Shown here in pieces: positions 26,551-34,787 of a stretch of 64,000 bases of DNA; within the stretch, counting starts at the first letter, position 1, and each line of letters begins with the position of its first letter. Under the pieces are notes generated by a model. That model saw only the letters and a program-made list of their open reading frames with translations. It ran no database searches and had not been told where the DNA came from. Source of the stretch: Bacteroidetes bacterium OLB12 (lineage in GTDB: Bacteria; Bacteroidota; Bacteroidia; Cytophagales; Cyclobacteriaceae); assembly GCA_001567185.1 (NCBI GenBank), contig LNFR01000072.1, positions 39,042 through 103,041 of the forward strand, given 5' to 3'. The translations under genes and the position numbers were made by a program.

Positions 26551-27085
26551 TCGTACAGAGGCCCGCGCCCTATTAAGCAGCCTAACCCAAAGCCTAAGTC
26601 TATTGCGCCACATGCGCACCATTGAATTGGTAATGGAAGCTTACGCTGAAAAATTTGGTGAAGATAAAGAAGCATGGGCTATTGCCGGATTATTACACGA
26701 TGCCGACTACGAGGCGTTTCCCGAAAAACACCCCCAGGTAATCGTTGAAAAGCTGAACGCAATGGACGAACCGATTATCGCACACGCCATTTCGGCCCAT
26801 TACACCAAATGGAATGTACCTTACCAAACCCGGCTGGACAAGGCGTTGCTGGCCTGCGATGAACTAACCGGATTCATTGTGGCCTGTGCCCAGGTGCGCC
26901 CGGAGGGCATTGCTACGCTGGAGCCCAAATCGGTAATAAAAAAATTAAAGGACAAAGGCTTTGCAGCCAAAGTAGAACGCGATGAGGTTTACAAAGGCGT
27001 GGAATTACTGGACGTGGACCTTACCACCCACATCGCGTTTATTATTGAGGTTCTAAAAGCCAACAAGGAAGAATTGGGGATTTGA
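26543..27085 (+). CDS. HD-domain protein
   Basis: 180 residues with the HD metal motif IAGLLHDADYEAFPEKHPQ and a later histidine in AHAISAHYTKW, then DKALLACDELTGFIVACA. This is the small HDIG hydrolase type common across bacteria. Substrate unknown. Its start overlaps the TPR gene by 8 nt, so the two are likely co-translated. The start could be a little downstream. Confidence 0.85.
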   Translation: MISRTEARALLSSLTQSLSLLRHMRTIELVMEAYAEKFGEDKEAWAIAGLLHDADYEAFPEKHPQVIVEKLNAMDEPIIAHAISAHYTKWNVPYQTRLDKALLACDELTGFIVACAQVRPEGIATLEPKSVIKKLKDKGFAAKVERDEVYKGVELLDVDLTTHIAFIIEVLKANKEELGI

Positions 27086-27140
27086 CGCCCCATCGACTCT
27101 CTTCATAAAAAATCAAATAGCTTTTGACTTAAAAAAGATA

Positions 27141-27171
27141 TTGAATTTTAAACCCATTACGCTTACATTTG
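27141..27171 (+). promoter_or_regulatory. Promoter of the small membrane-peptide gene
   Basis: TTG at 27141 followed after 20 nt by TACATTTG (27164-27171), an exact TAnnTTTG -7 box. Predicted initiation near 27178, about 18 nt before the ATG at 27196. Confidence 0.6.
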
Positions 27172-27195
27172 AACCAGAATCTAAATCAAAACAAT

Positions 27196-27330
27196 ATGTT
27201 TTTTGAACAAAATGTAGGAGATGGAGCCAACCTGTTTGTAACCATTGTTGCTGTAATTGTAGGATTTGTAGCAGCCGTTGGATACCTAGACAAAATGAAG
27301 GCTTCCAAAAACGAAAAGAAACAAGATTAA
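27196..27330 (+). CDS. 44-residue single-helix membrane peptide
   Basis: A short frame starting MFFEQNVGDGANLFVTIVAV, containing one hydrophobic helix with glycines and alanines, and ending with a strongly charged tail KMKASKNEKKQD. It has its own promoter (27141-27171) and a strong terminator (27348-27378), which argues for a real gene. I do not recognise the family. The topology suggests a short outside N-terminus and a basic cytosolic tail. Confidence 0.6.
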   Translation: MFFEQNVGDGANLFVTIVAVIVGFVAAVGYLDKMKASKNEKKQD

Positions 27331-27347
27331 TACCTAAGCTTTTCTAT

Positions 27348-27378
27348 AAAAAAAGCCACGCTTGCGCGTGGCTTTTTT
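27348..27378. terminator. Bidirectional terminator
   Basis: A7 tract, stem GCCACGC / GCGTGGC with loop TTGC, then T6. It serves the small-peptide gene on the plus strand and the thioredoxin-like gene on the minus strand. Confidence 0.8.
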
Positions 27379-27397
27379 GTTGCCCTAATGCTACAAA

Positions 27398-27970
27398 TCA
27401 TTTTCCACCCGAAGCGGTTGATGCGGTATAAGGCGATTTATATTCTTTCTGGTAGTCCTGTATCAGTTTGGTTTTATAAATATCGCCACTAACAAAACTC
27501 ACAAAAATGTGAAAGTCCTCCGGCTTGCGATAGCCTGGCAAAGACTGATAACCCTGTATAACCGGTATGATCCGGAATTCCTCATCGAGAAAAACAAAAT
27601 TGGGGTAACTCATCTGGTTGTTCAGCAATGCCATTGCCAACTGGTGCGAGCCCTTGTTTCCGTAAGGTACAAACTTGAATGTGGTGCCGCGAAACACTAC
27701 GTCTTCCGTTTGCTCGGCATCAAATTTTACCGGGTAGAATTTCTCATTCAGCAAGGCTGCAATTTTCGGATCGGTAAAGGTCTTCTGATCCATCACCTTA
27801 CACCAGCCGCACCAATCGGTATAAACATCAATAAAAATTTTACGCTTTTCGGTTTTTGACTTTTCAACCGCTTCTTCAAAGGTCATCCATTTCACGATTG
27901 ACTCGGTTTTCTCCTGGGCCCACAACGGGCTAACCATCGCTATAAACAAAACCGACAAATATTTTTTCAT
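27398..27970 (-). CDS. Secreted thioredoxin-fold protein
   Basis: 190 residues with a signal peptide (VLFIAMVSPLWAQ). The thioredoxin fold has the active-site motif DWCGWCKVMD (CGWC), then KIAALLNEKFYPVKFDAEQ and the family's YPNFVFLDEEFRIIP. It resembles DUF255/thioredoxin_7 periplasmic oxidoreductases. A perfect TAnnTTTG box lies at 28008-28001 on the minus strand but without a matching -33 box at the right distance. Confidence 0.85.
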   Translation of the reverse strand: MKKYLSVLFIAMVSPLWAQEKTESIVKWMTFEEAVEKSKTEKRKIFIDVYTDWCGWCKVMDQKTFTDPKIAALLNEKFYPVKFDAEQTEDVVFRGTTFKFVPYGNKGSHQLAMALLNNQMSYPNFVFLDEEFRIIPVIQGYQSLPGYRKPEDFHIFVSFVSGDIYKTKLIQDYQKEYKSPYTASTASGGK

Positions 27971-28098
27971 AAGGCTGTAATTCTGAATGGGAACACGTTA
28001 CAAATGTAAAAAGAAAAGAAGTTTTGTTGGTTTAATTAACAAACACCGGGCCGCAGTAACCTGCACTGTCCGGATAAGCGCAAAACGATTGTACGCAT

Positions 28099-28374
28099 AT
28101 GAACACAGAATCTGACCAAAACCCTGCAAAATCAACAAATTCGGCCTTGTTGGCGCGTGGCACTGGTTTTGGAAGCCAACAGGTTGTGCAATTCAAAATC
28201 ACTCATAAAGACCTTCTGTTGGTAGCCGGTATTTTGGTGGCGCTTATTATTGTGTTTACTACCTGGCTGTGGCGTGTGCAATCGCAAGCCGAGTCGATGC
28301 AACTTTTTCCAACGCCTAAAGTATCTCAAACGGTGCTTCGCATAATTAATCAGGCAATCATCAGCAAGTTTTAA
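28099..28374 (+). CDS. Small membrane protein of unknown function
   Basis: 91 residues: a polar N-terminal tail, then one helix (DLLLVAGILVALIIVFTTWLW) and a polar C-terminus. No family recognised. It ends 4 nt inside the convergent YkgJ-type gene. The single helix and an ATG soon after a non-coding gap make it plausible, but codon signal is short and I cannot exclude chance. Confidence 0.45.
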   Translation: MNTESDQNPAKSTNSALLARGTGFGSQQVVQFKITHKDLLLVAGILVALIIVFTTWLWRVQSQAESMQLFPTPKVSQTVLRIINQAIISKF

Positions 28375-28949
28375 TCGCGGTAAGCATAGTACTGCAGTAC
28401 TGTTTCGATGGCGTGTTTGATAGCCTGGTTTATTGGATAAAATCGTTGAGCCATTTCAAAATCGATGGCATGCAACTGCATGTACACCTGATTCATAACG
28501 GGAACATCTAACCCCGCATCAATTTGCCTGGTAGCTGACTCATAAGCGGAGGCCTGTTCAGATTTTATTATCGTGCAGGTAACCAATTCTTTCTGCCCAT
28601 ATTTATTGGTTCGGGCGGAGTAGCCAAACAATCTGCATATCAGGCCGCGGTGTTTATATTCGCTGCATAATCCCGCTCCTGCCTGTGTCGGATTAAGAAT
28701 TAAACAAAGTGAATCGTTCTTACTGGCAAGTTGTTCAAGCCATTGTTCGGCCTGTTTGTGCTGATATAAATGCAAAGCAAATGGCAAAAACTCCAATACG
28801 CTTGCTTCAATATCGGGTTTGAAGCAACACTTACCACAACCAAACTTGCAATGGAGGTTTACATGCGTCTGAAAAGTCGCAATGCGACTATCCAGTTCGT
28901 CAAAAACCCGGGTAACCGCATCTACTTTTTCGGGCAAAGTCATGCACAA
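28371..28949 (-). CDS. YkgJ-family cysteine cluster protein
   Basis: 192 residues. Cysteines cluster as LHCKFGCGKCC near the N-terminus, followed by CLIL, LCSEYKHRGLICRLFGYS and VTCTII, the pattern of the YkgJ-like zinc/iron-chelating family. The role in the cell is unknown. The gene is convergent with the small membrane protein gene. Start ATG at 28949 (or the second Met 6 nt in) is the only reasonable choice. Confidence 0.83.
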   Translation of the reverse strand: MCMTLPEKVDAVTRVFDELDSRIATFQTHVNLHCKFGCGKCCFKPDIEASVLEFLPFALHLYQHKQAEQWLEQLASKNDSLCLILNPTQAGAGLCSEYKHRGLICRLFGYSARTNKYGQKELVTCTIIKSEQASAYESATRQIDAGLDVPVMNQVYMQLHAIDFEMAQRFYPINQAIKHAIETVLQYYAYRD

Positions 28950-29016
28950 AATTAAGCAAGCACTAATTCTCCAACTAAAAAAATTATTACCTTCACTAAA
29001 TCGCTAAAAAATTATC

Positions 29017-29790
29017 ATGAAAGCCCTGATTGTTCTGCTGTTAACTACGGTGTTGATTCCCGCTTTTAGCCAAAGCAGGTTGGAATTTTTGGCCGGATAT
29101 AGCTATGCATCACCTTCAGGAAAAATGGAGCAGAACATCAGGCAAGGGCATGGTGTTACGCTGGGGGTTCAACGTGTGGCGCTTGAAAAAAAGATGTCGT
29201 TGGGCCTGGATTTGAATTATACGATTTACGGACTTGATCAATCGCGGCAGCAATATACGTTTGATGATGGTACGGTAGCCGATATGGATGTGCGGGTAAT
29301 CAACTCGTTTACCAACCTGATGGCATCGGTGCGGTACAATCTACTATCCGGAAAAAAGATAACCCCGTATGTTGGGTTCAGAGGCGGTTATGCCTGGCTT
29401 AGAACCAACCTGAATATTTACGATCCCAACGATTTGGACCATTGCGAACCCGTTGAAACTGCCTTGCTCTATAAAGATGGTACCTTGGTGTACGCAGCCG
29501 GTGGTGGATTACAGTATGATCTGACCCGGATTTTTAAACGACTACCAGAAGGTTTGTTGGGTTTAAACCTGAGTGCGTTCTACACACAGGGAGGCATGGT
29601 GAAGTATATGAACGCAGACTCTCCTAACCACCACACGCCTGCTCCTGCAAATCGGGTGGGCGACTTAACTGCCGATTTTATCAATACACAAACACAGGTT
29701 GTTCATAAACACCATGTTGGTTACGTGTATAGCAGTTTATTTAAGATGACGGATTTTCGTGTTACGATTACCAGCAGGCTACCCTATTAA
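29017..29790 (+). CDS. Outer-membrane beta-barrel protein
   Basis: 257 residues. A signal peptide (MKALIVLLLTTVLIPAFSQ) is followed by amphipathic strands with aromatic ends, such as LEFLAGYSYASPSG, NLMASVRYNLLSGKKITPYVGFRGGYAWL and LVYAAGGGLQYDLTRIFK, as in eight- to ten-stranded porin-like proteins of Bacteroidota. A His-rich stretch (HHTPAP, HKHHVG) precedes the last strands. Function unknown. Confidence 0.78.
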   Translation: MKALIVLLLTTVLIPAFSQSRLEFLAGYSYASPSGKMEQNIRQGHGVTLGVQRVALEKKMSLGLDLNYTIYGLDQSRQQYTFDDGTVADMDVRVINSFTNLMASVRYNLLSGKKITPYVGFRGGYAWLRTNLNIYDPNDLDHCEPVETALLYKDGTLVYAAGGGLQYDLTRIFKRLPEGLLGLNLSAFYTQGGMVKYMNADSPNHHTPAPANRVGDLTADFINTQTQVVHKHHVGYVYSSLFKMTDFRVTITSRLPY

Positions 29791-29795
29791 GCCCG

Positions 29796-30245
29796 TTAAG
29801 CAGATCCCAGTTTTTCTTTTTTATGCTGTTCGCGAATAAGGCTTGTACCAAACGATAACTTTTTGGCTAAAGGCATCTTTGGGTTTATCACGCGCCAAAA
29901 CGGTGTGATTTTTCCAATGGATGTTCCTTTTGCTAATTGTTCGTTTGCAGCCTCAGCCACAATGCGCAGAAAAATTCCGGTAGTAACAGGACACGTAACA
30001 TCCGCATGATGGGCTATTGCCAAATCGTTGCGCATCGTTTTTAAATCAATGGATTTTCCCTTTGGAATATTGCGAATGTAGGCATCAATGGTTTTTGGAT
30101 TGGAGATATACATCCGGCTGCCGGCTTTCATGTCTGCAAAATCTTTATCCAGTTTTTTAACCACCGAGTGGTCTTGCTCCATTTTCTCAGCCCAGGATTT
30201 CTTCGGTGCTGGCTTTTTAGTCTTTTTGGATGCTTCTTTTGTCAT
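29796..30245 (-). CDS. Conserved protein of unknown function
   Basis: 149 residues from the ATG at 30245 (MTKEASKKTKKPAP); an in-frame start at 30290 would overlap the upstream gene. The basic N-terminus is followed by DYIRNIPKGKS-like text (IDAYIRNIPKGKSIDLKTMRN) and a strongly conserved-looking core TCPVTTGIFLRIVAEAANEQ and ITPFWRVINPKMPLAKKLSF. I have seen similar proteins in Bacteroidota with a weak likeness to the DNA-binding part of methylated-DNA alkyltransferases (CPxxT, WRV), but the match is uncertain. It follows the 71-residue gene after 16 nt. Confidence 0.7.
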   Translation of the reverse strand: MTKEASKKTKKPAPKKSWAEKMEQDHSVVKKLDKDFADMKAGSRMYISNPKTIDAYIRNIPKGKSIDLKTMRNDLAIAHHADVTCPVTTGIFLRIVAEAANEQLAKGTSIGKITPFWRVINPKMPLAKKLSFGTSLIREQHKKEKLGSA

Positions 30246-30261
30246 ATACAGATTATTTACA

Positions 30262-30477
30262 TTACTCCAATTCTTCGCACGCAAAGCCATTTACAGCAAG
30301 CAATTGAATTGCCTCCTGTGCATTTACGGTGGGCGCGGTAATACGCAAAATGCAGTCGGCATCATCCAGGGCAAAATTCCATTGGTTACTGCCCGCCAAC
30401 TTATTCAACCAAGGTGAAAGTTGTTTCACACCTTCCATCGTGTGCACGGATGTTTTAAAAACCAGGACTTCCATCAT
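30262..30477 (-). CDS. HMA-like small protein without the metal cysteines
   Basis: 71 residues beginning VLVFKTSVHTMEGVKQLSPWLNKL and ending AIQLLAVNGFACEELE: a ferredoxin-like beta-alpha-beta pattern as in heavy-metal-associated domains, but where HMA has CxxC here there is VHTME. So it probably does not bind copper in the usual way. It lies directly upstream of the conserved unknown gene and the two likely share a transcript. Confidence 0.65.
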   Translation of the reverse strand: MMEVLVFKTSVHTMEGVKQLSPWLNKLAGSNQWNFALDDADCILRITAPTVNAQEAIQLLAVNGFACEELE

Positions 30478-30670
30478 TAATTCACAAAGATTATGTAAAG
30501 GGAAATAACGGCCGTAAACAATCCCATTATTATTATCAGATAGCGGTAGCGATTCATTATTCTAAATAACGCAAGGCCCCTGACAGCCCTATGTCAACAG
30601 CATTCAGCTATCCAAAAAAATTCTGCAGAATGGTTATCTCCGACCAATAAGCTGATGGATTGTCGAAAGG

Positions 30671-31630
30671 CTACTTTACCAGGTTGCGTTCCTCCACATG
30701 ATGGTGGTAGAGTTGGTCTGCAAGTTCGGCAACGCGGCTTCGCAGTTGGGGTGGGCTTTCAATTTCAATACTTTTGCCGTACATGAGCAGCCACCGGGCA
30801 ATGAAATCGAGGTCGTCAATTAAAAACTCAGCCCGGATGCGATCTCCCAGATCGGTTTGTGAAGTAGTTGAATTTAGCGGCTGGCCATGTAATGCCTTTT
30901 TATCAAACACCACCGCGGCAGGAATCAGGTTATGATTTGTCGCATACAGGTTCTGGAAATATTCTTTAAGAGAAACCGAACGCATGTTGAATCCTTCACC
31001 GGTATTCACCAAGTTTTTAATCCGGTCTGACCGAAAATCGCGGTAGCCATTGCGCAACCGGCACCAGCCGATCAGGTGCCAGGCCAGGCTATAATAGAAA
31101 ATACCGGCCGGTTCAACAAGACGCTGAGAGACTTCACCCTCTTTGTTAACATAGTCCAGGCGCAACACCTGCTTCTTTGCAACCGCCCGTTGTATTTCGG
31201 TCATGAAATGATTGGGGAACTGATCGTTTTGTTCGCTGCGCCCGCGGTAGGAAATCTGAATATTCGAATCCAGGGTTTCCAGGTTGTCCTTATCCTCGTC
31301 ATTCAGTACCGATTTTATTTTGTAGAGGGCCGAGCCAAAAGCATCTCGTACCGATTTATCTGCCATCTTTTCTACCAACTTACCGGCCAGCATCATGGAG
31401 TTGGCTTCATCCTGGGTAAACATAATCGGAGGCAGGTGAAATCCATCTACAATAAAATAACCTTTGCCAGCTTCAGAGCCGATAGGCACGCCTGCTTCCA
31501 TCAATGCCTTCACATCGCGATACACGGTGCGCAAACTCATTCCAAAACGGTCGGCAATTTCTTCGGCTTTTACAACCCGTTTGGTTTGCAGATGTATGAG
31601 AATAGCAGTAAGTCGATCGATGCGGTTCAT
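30671..31630 (-). CDS. WYL-domain transcription regulator (YafY family)
   Basis: 319 residues. N-terminal helix-turn-helix (DRLTAILIHLQTKRVVKAEEIADRFGMSLRTVYRDVKAL), then a WYL ligand domain with RLDYVNKEGEVSQRLVEP and AWHLIGWCRLRNGYRDFRSDRI, and a WCX-like C-terminal domain. Such proteins repress or activate nearby genes in response to a small ligand, often nucleic acid. The next gene downstream is the symporter, beyond a terminator, and there is no obvious target. Confidence 0.87.
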   Translation of the reverse strand: MNRIDRLTAILIHLQTKRVVKAEEIADRFGMSLRTVYRDVKALMEAGVPIGSEAGKGYFIVDGFHLPPIMFTQDEANSMMLAGKLVEKMADKSVRDAFGSALYKIKSVLNDEDKDNLETLDSNIQISYRGRSEQNDQFPNHFMTEIQRAVAKKQVLRLDYVNKEGEVSQRLVEPAGIFYYSLAWHLIGWCRLRNGYRDFRSDRIKNLVNTGEGFNMRSVSLKEYFQNLYATNHNLIPAAVVFDKKALHGQPLNSTTSQTDLGDRIRAEFLIDDLDFIARWLLMYGKSIEIESPPQLRSRVAELADQLYHHHVEERNLVK

Positions 31631-31672
31631 GCAATAAAGTTAGCGCTTCTGATACTGAAGTGGCAATAAAAA

Positions 31673-31706
31673 AGAACGGATTCCCATTGAAGCCGGAATC
31701 CGTTCT
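31673..31706 (-). terminator. Terminator after the sugar symporter
   Basis: A 12-bp perfect stem AGAACGGATTCC / GGAATCCGTTCT with a 10-nt loop, followed on the minus strand by a T-rich stretch. It ends the galK-symporter transcript. Confidence 0.75.
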
Positions 31707-31728
31707 GATGTTTTTAAAAAAACTTTTT

Positions 31729-33394
31729 TTACCAAAACTTATAATAGATTACAGCCAGCATAATCAACACAATGATTGCACCAATAGCAAAGCCGGGCGA
31801 GGTTTTGAACATTTTTGAAATCAACCTCCAGCGGACGCGTTGGCAGTTTATGTGCCGGTGCCATTACGCTGATCAGCACCATCCCTATCACACAGATAAG
31901 AAATACAAAACCCATGCGATCGAGGAATGGAATTTCCATTAAACCACTGGCCGGGTTGATAACGGCAAAGCCGGTAGATTGCAGGAACGATAAATCCATC
32001 CACCCGGGTAAGAATTTAAAGATTACCGAGCTGATAAATCCACCAATGATGGCAAACAAGGCAGCTGCAGAAGTGGTGCGCTTCCAGAAAAAGCCAAAGA
32101 TGAACATGGCAAAAATACCGGGCGACACAAAACCGGTGTACTCCTGAATGAATTCAAACCCACCCTTCTTATCAATACCGAGGAACGGAGCAATGATAAT
32201 GGCCAGCACCATCGACACGATAACCACCAAACGTCCCATCCAAACCAACCGGGTTTCGGAAGCTTCTTTGTTGAAGTGTTCTTTATAAATATCGAGGGTA
32301 AATATTGTGGAGATACTATTTGCCTTTCCCGCCAAGGAAGCAACCACGGCCGCGGTTAATGCCGCAAACGACAATCCTTTTAACCCAGCCGGCAACAGGT
32401 TTAACAATACCGGATAGGCATTATCCTGCATCAACTCACCATCTTTCAACATTTCGGTTTGAAACTCTCCGTTTTTCCAAAGCACATAAGCCGCAATACC
32501 CGGCAACACCACAATGATGGGCATCAACATTTTTAGGAATGCGGCAAACAGCAACCCCGAACGTGCTGTTTTTAAATCGGCACCCAATGCACGCTGGGTG
32601 ATGTACTGATTGCAACCCCAATAATTAAGGTTAACCACCCACATAGCCCCGATCAAAACGGTTAAACCGGGCAAGCTGATATAATTTTCATTGGTTCGGT
32701 CAAAAATCATATCGAAGTGATCGCCTGCCTGTGTTACCAACAGATTCAACCCATTCATTACCCCTTCGCCACCAAACTTATCCGATACCATGTTTAAGGC
32801 AAGGTACGTGGTAGCCAACCCTCCCAACACGAGAAAGAACACCTGTATCACATCAGTATATCCGATCACTTTCATTCCGCCAATGGTAATCACAATGGCA
32901 AACACCGAAAGACCAATCATACACAATGTAAAGTTGAGGCCGGAAACGGTGCTTACAGCCAGTGCTCCCAGAAACAGGATAGAGGTAAGATTAACAACAA
33001 TATACAACGAAAGCCAGAAGATGGCCATGATCATACTCACCGTTCCGTTATACCGCTGCCTCAAAAACTGGGGCATGGTGTAAATCTTATTCTTCAGGTA
33101 AATCGGTAAGAAAAATACAGCCACTACAATTAACGTGGCCGCTGCCATCCATTCATAGGCCGAAATTGCCAACCCCATTTTGAAACCATTGCCCGACATC
33201 CCAATCATTTGCTCGGCCGAGATGTTGGACGCTATCAACGATGCACCAATGGCCCACCAGGTAAGCGAACCTTCGGCCAGGAAGAAATCTTTCGAGTCGG
33301 CTGTAGCTTTCTTCTTGCGCTGGTAAATCCAGTATCCGTAACCGGCTACAATAATGAAGTAAATAACAAATACGATGTAGTCATAAGATTTCAT
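31729..33394 (-). CDS. Sodium/sugar symporter (SGLT type), apparent frameshift near the C-terminus
   Basis: SSS-family transporter with about 14 helices, resembling vSGLT. Marks include SNISAEQMIGMSGNGFKMGLAISAYEWMA and the WxQxYI-type helix (WGCNQYITQRALGADLK). The continuous frame ends at 31739 with a nonsense tail; removing one A at 31812-31816 restores a last helix (FAIGAIIVLIMLAVIYY) and a stop at 31729, about 554 residues. The gene follows galK on the same strand after a 187-nt gap and so likely imports galactose or glucose (inference). Confidence 0.9.
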
Positions 33395-33581
33395 GGAGAG
33401 AAAGCTGGGGGTTTAGTGGTGAATGTATTTTCCGGTCAGCACTTAAATAATGCAATCAGTTTTCTGATTAAAAGTCCGGTTCTTTTTTGAAAGTAGCAAC
33501 ATCCGTGGCTTAACTACCTGCTAATATTTTTTGAATGGCAAGCGACCACCCTAACACCCGACAGGCAAGGTAGTTCTCAAG

Positions 33582-34760
33582 CTACAAGGTATGAACTCCT
33601 TTTGTGAAGCTAACCGAATAAAAGCCGGGCTCCTTTTTAAAGGTGGCAACATATTTGGCCCGTACCTGGCTGGAATATTTTTCTATGCATGATTCATTAA
33701 TCAGGTGAATCACACAGCCGCCAAAACCTCCACCCATTTGGCGGGCACCCAAAACATCCTGAGTAAATTGATGGGCATGGCTCACCAAAAAGTCCGATTC
33801 CTCACAGCTTACTTCATAGTCCCGGCTCAACCCCCAGTGGGTTTCATACATTAACTGACCAAACGCCTGCATGTTACCGGACTTCAAGACCTGGGCAGCC
33901 TGCTGGGTTCGTGCAATTTCTGAAATAACAAACCGGCATTTAACAAACACATCATCCGGCAGTTGGGCTCGGATTTTTTCAAGTTGATCCAGGGACACAT
34001 CTCGTAAGGATTGTACGTTGGGGTTCATCTTTTGAAGTTCGCGAACTCCGGTTTCGCATGCTGTGCGCCTTTCGTTGTAGGCGGAGGAGCCCAATGCATG
34101 CTTCACTTTTGTATCGATGAGTAAAATCCGGTATGCTCCGAAATCAATCCGCAGGTATTCATGGCTTAGGTTGCGGCAATCCAGTAACAGTGCGCTGTCT
34201 TGCTCGCCAAACAAGCTTGCGTATTGATCCATGATTCCGCACTTAACGCCTGCAAACAAATGCTCGGCACGTTGCGCCACATGGGCCAGGTCTAACCGCG
34301 ATAAACCGGCCTGGAAGATTTCGTTGAGTGCAAACCCAAAGCCGCAGCACAAAGCTGCCGAAGAAGACATGCCGGCACCTTCAGGAATGTTGCCGCTAAA
34401 GACACAATCCACACCTGCTATGTGCACACCCCTTGTCCGAAAACCATCTACCACGCCCATCAGGTAATTTATCCATTGATTGCCTGGTACCAACCCATCC
34501 ATCTGAAAGGAAACTGAAGAATTATAATCGACAGAAAAAATATTGAACTGATCCGTTCCATTTGGTTTTACAGCAAAGGCGAAGTACTTATCCACAGCGG
34601 CCGGCATAACAAAGCCGTTGTTATAATCGGTGTGTTCGCCTATGAGGTTGATGCGTCCCGGAGCGAGAATAACAAGCGGGTGTTTTTGAAAACGGGCAAT
34701 AAATTGATCAGACACAACGTGTTCAGGCAGCATCAGGAATCTTTTTGAATTATCTATCAA
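33582..34760 (-). CDS. galK: Galactokinase
   Basis: 392 residues. The GHMP-kinase signature RINLIGEHTDYNNGFVMP is near the N-terminus, the ATP-binding loop is GAGMSSSAALCCGF, and the C-terminal motif ARQMGGGFGGCVIHLI is present. It phosphorylates galactose to galactose-1-phosphate in the Leloir pathway. It lies between the YfhO-type gene (27 nt) and the sugar symporter, all minus strand. Start at 34760 gives the usual length. Confidence 0.96.
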   Translation of the reverse strand: MIDNSKRFLMLPEHVVSDQFIARFQKHPLVILAPGRINLIGEHTDYNNGFVMPAAVDKYFAFAVKPNGTDQFNIFSVDYNSSVSFQMDGLVPGNQWINYLMGVVDGFRTRGVHIAGVDCVFSGNIPEGAGMSSSAALCCGFGFALNEIFQAGLSRLDLAHVAQRAEHLFAGVKCGIMDQYASLFGEQDSALLLDCRNLSHEYLRIDFGAYRILLIDTKVKHALGSSAYNERRTACETGVRELQKMNPNVQSLRDVSLDQLEKIRAQLPDDVFVKCRFVISEIARTQQAAQVLKSGNMQAFGQLMYETHWGLSRDYEVSCEESDFLVSHAHQFTQDVLGARQMGGGFGGCVIHLINESCIEKYSSQVRAKYVATFKKEPGFYSVSFTKGVHTL

Positions 34761-34787
34761 TTCTTCTTAATGATGACCCAACTTACA

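Noticed and set aside
31076-31669. 197-codon plus-strand frame across the WYL regulator
   Set aside because: Antisense to a well-supported HTH-WYL gene; composition typical of a shadow frame.
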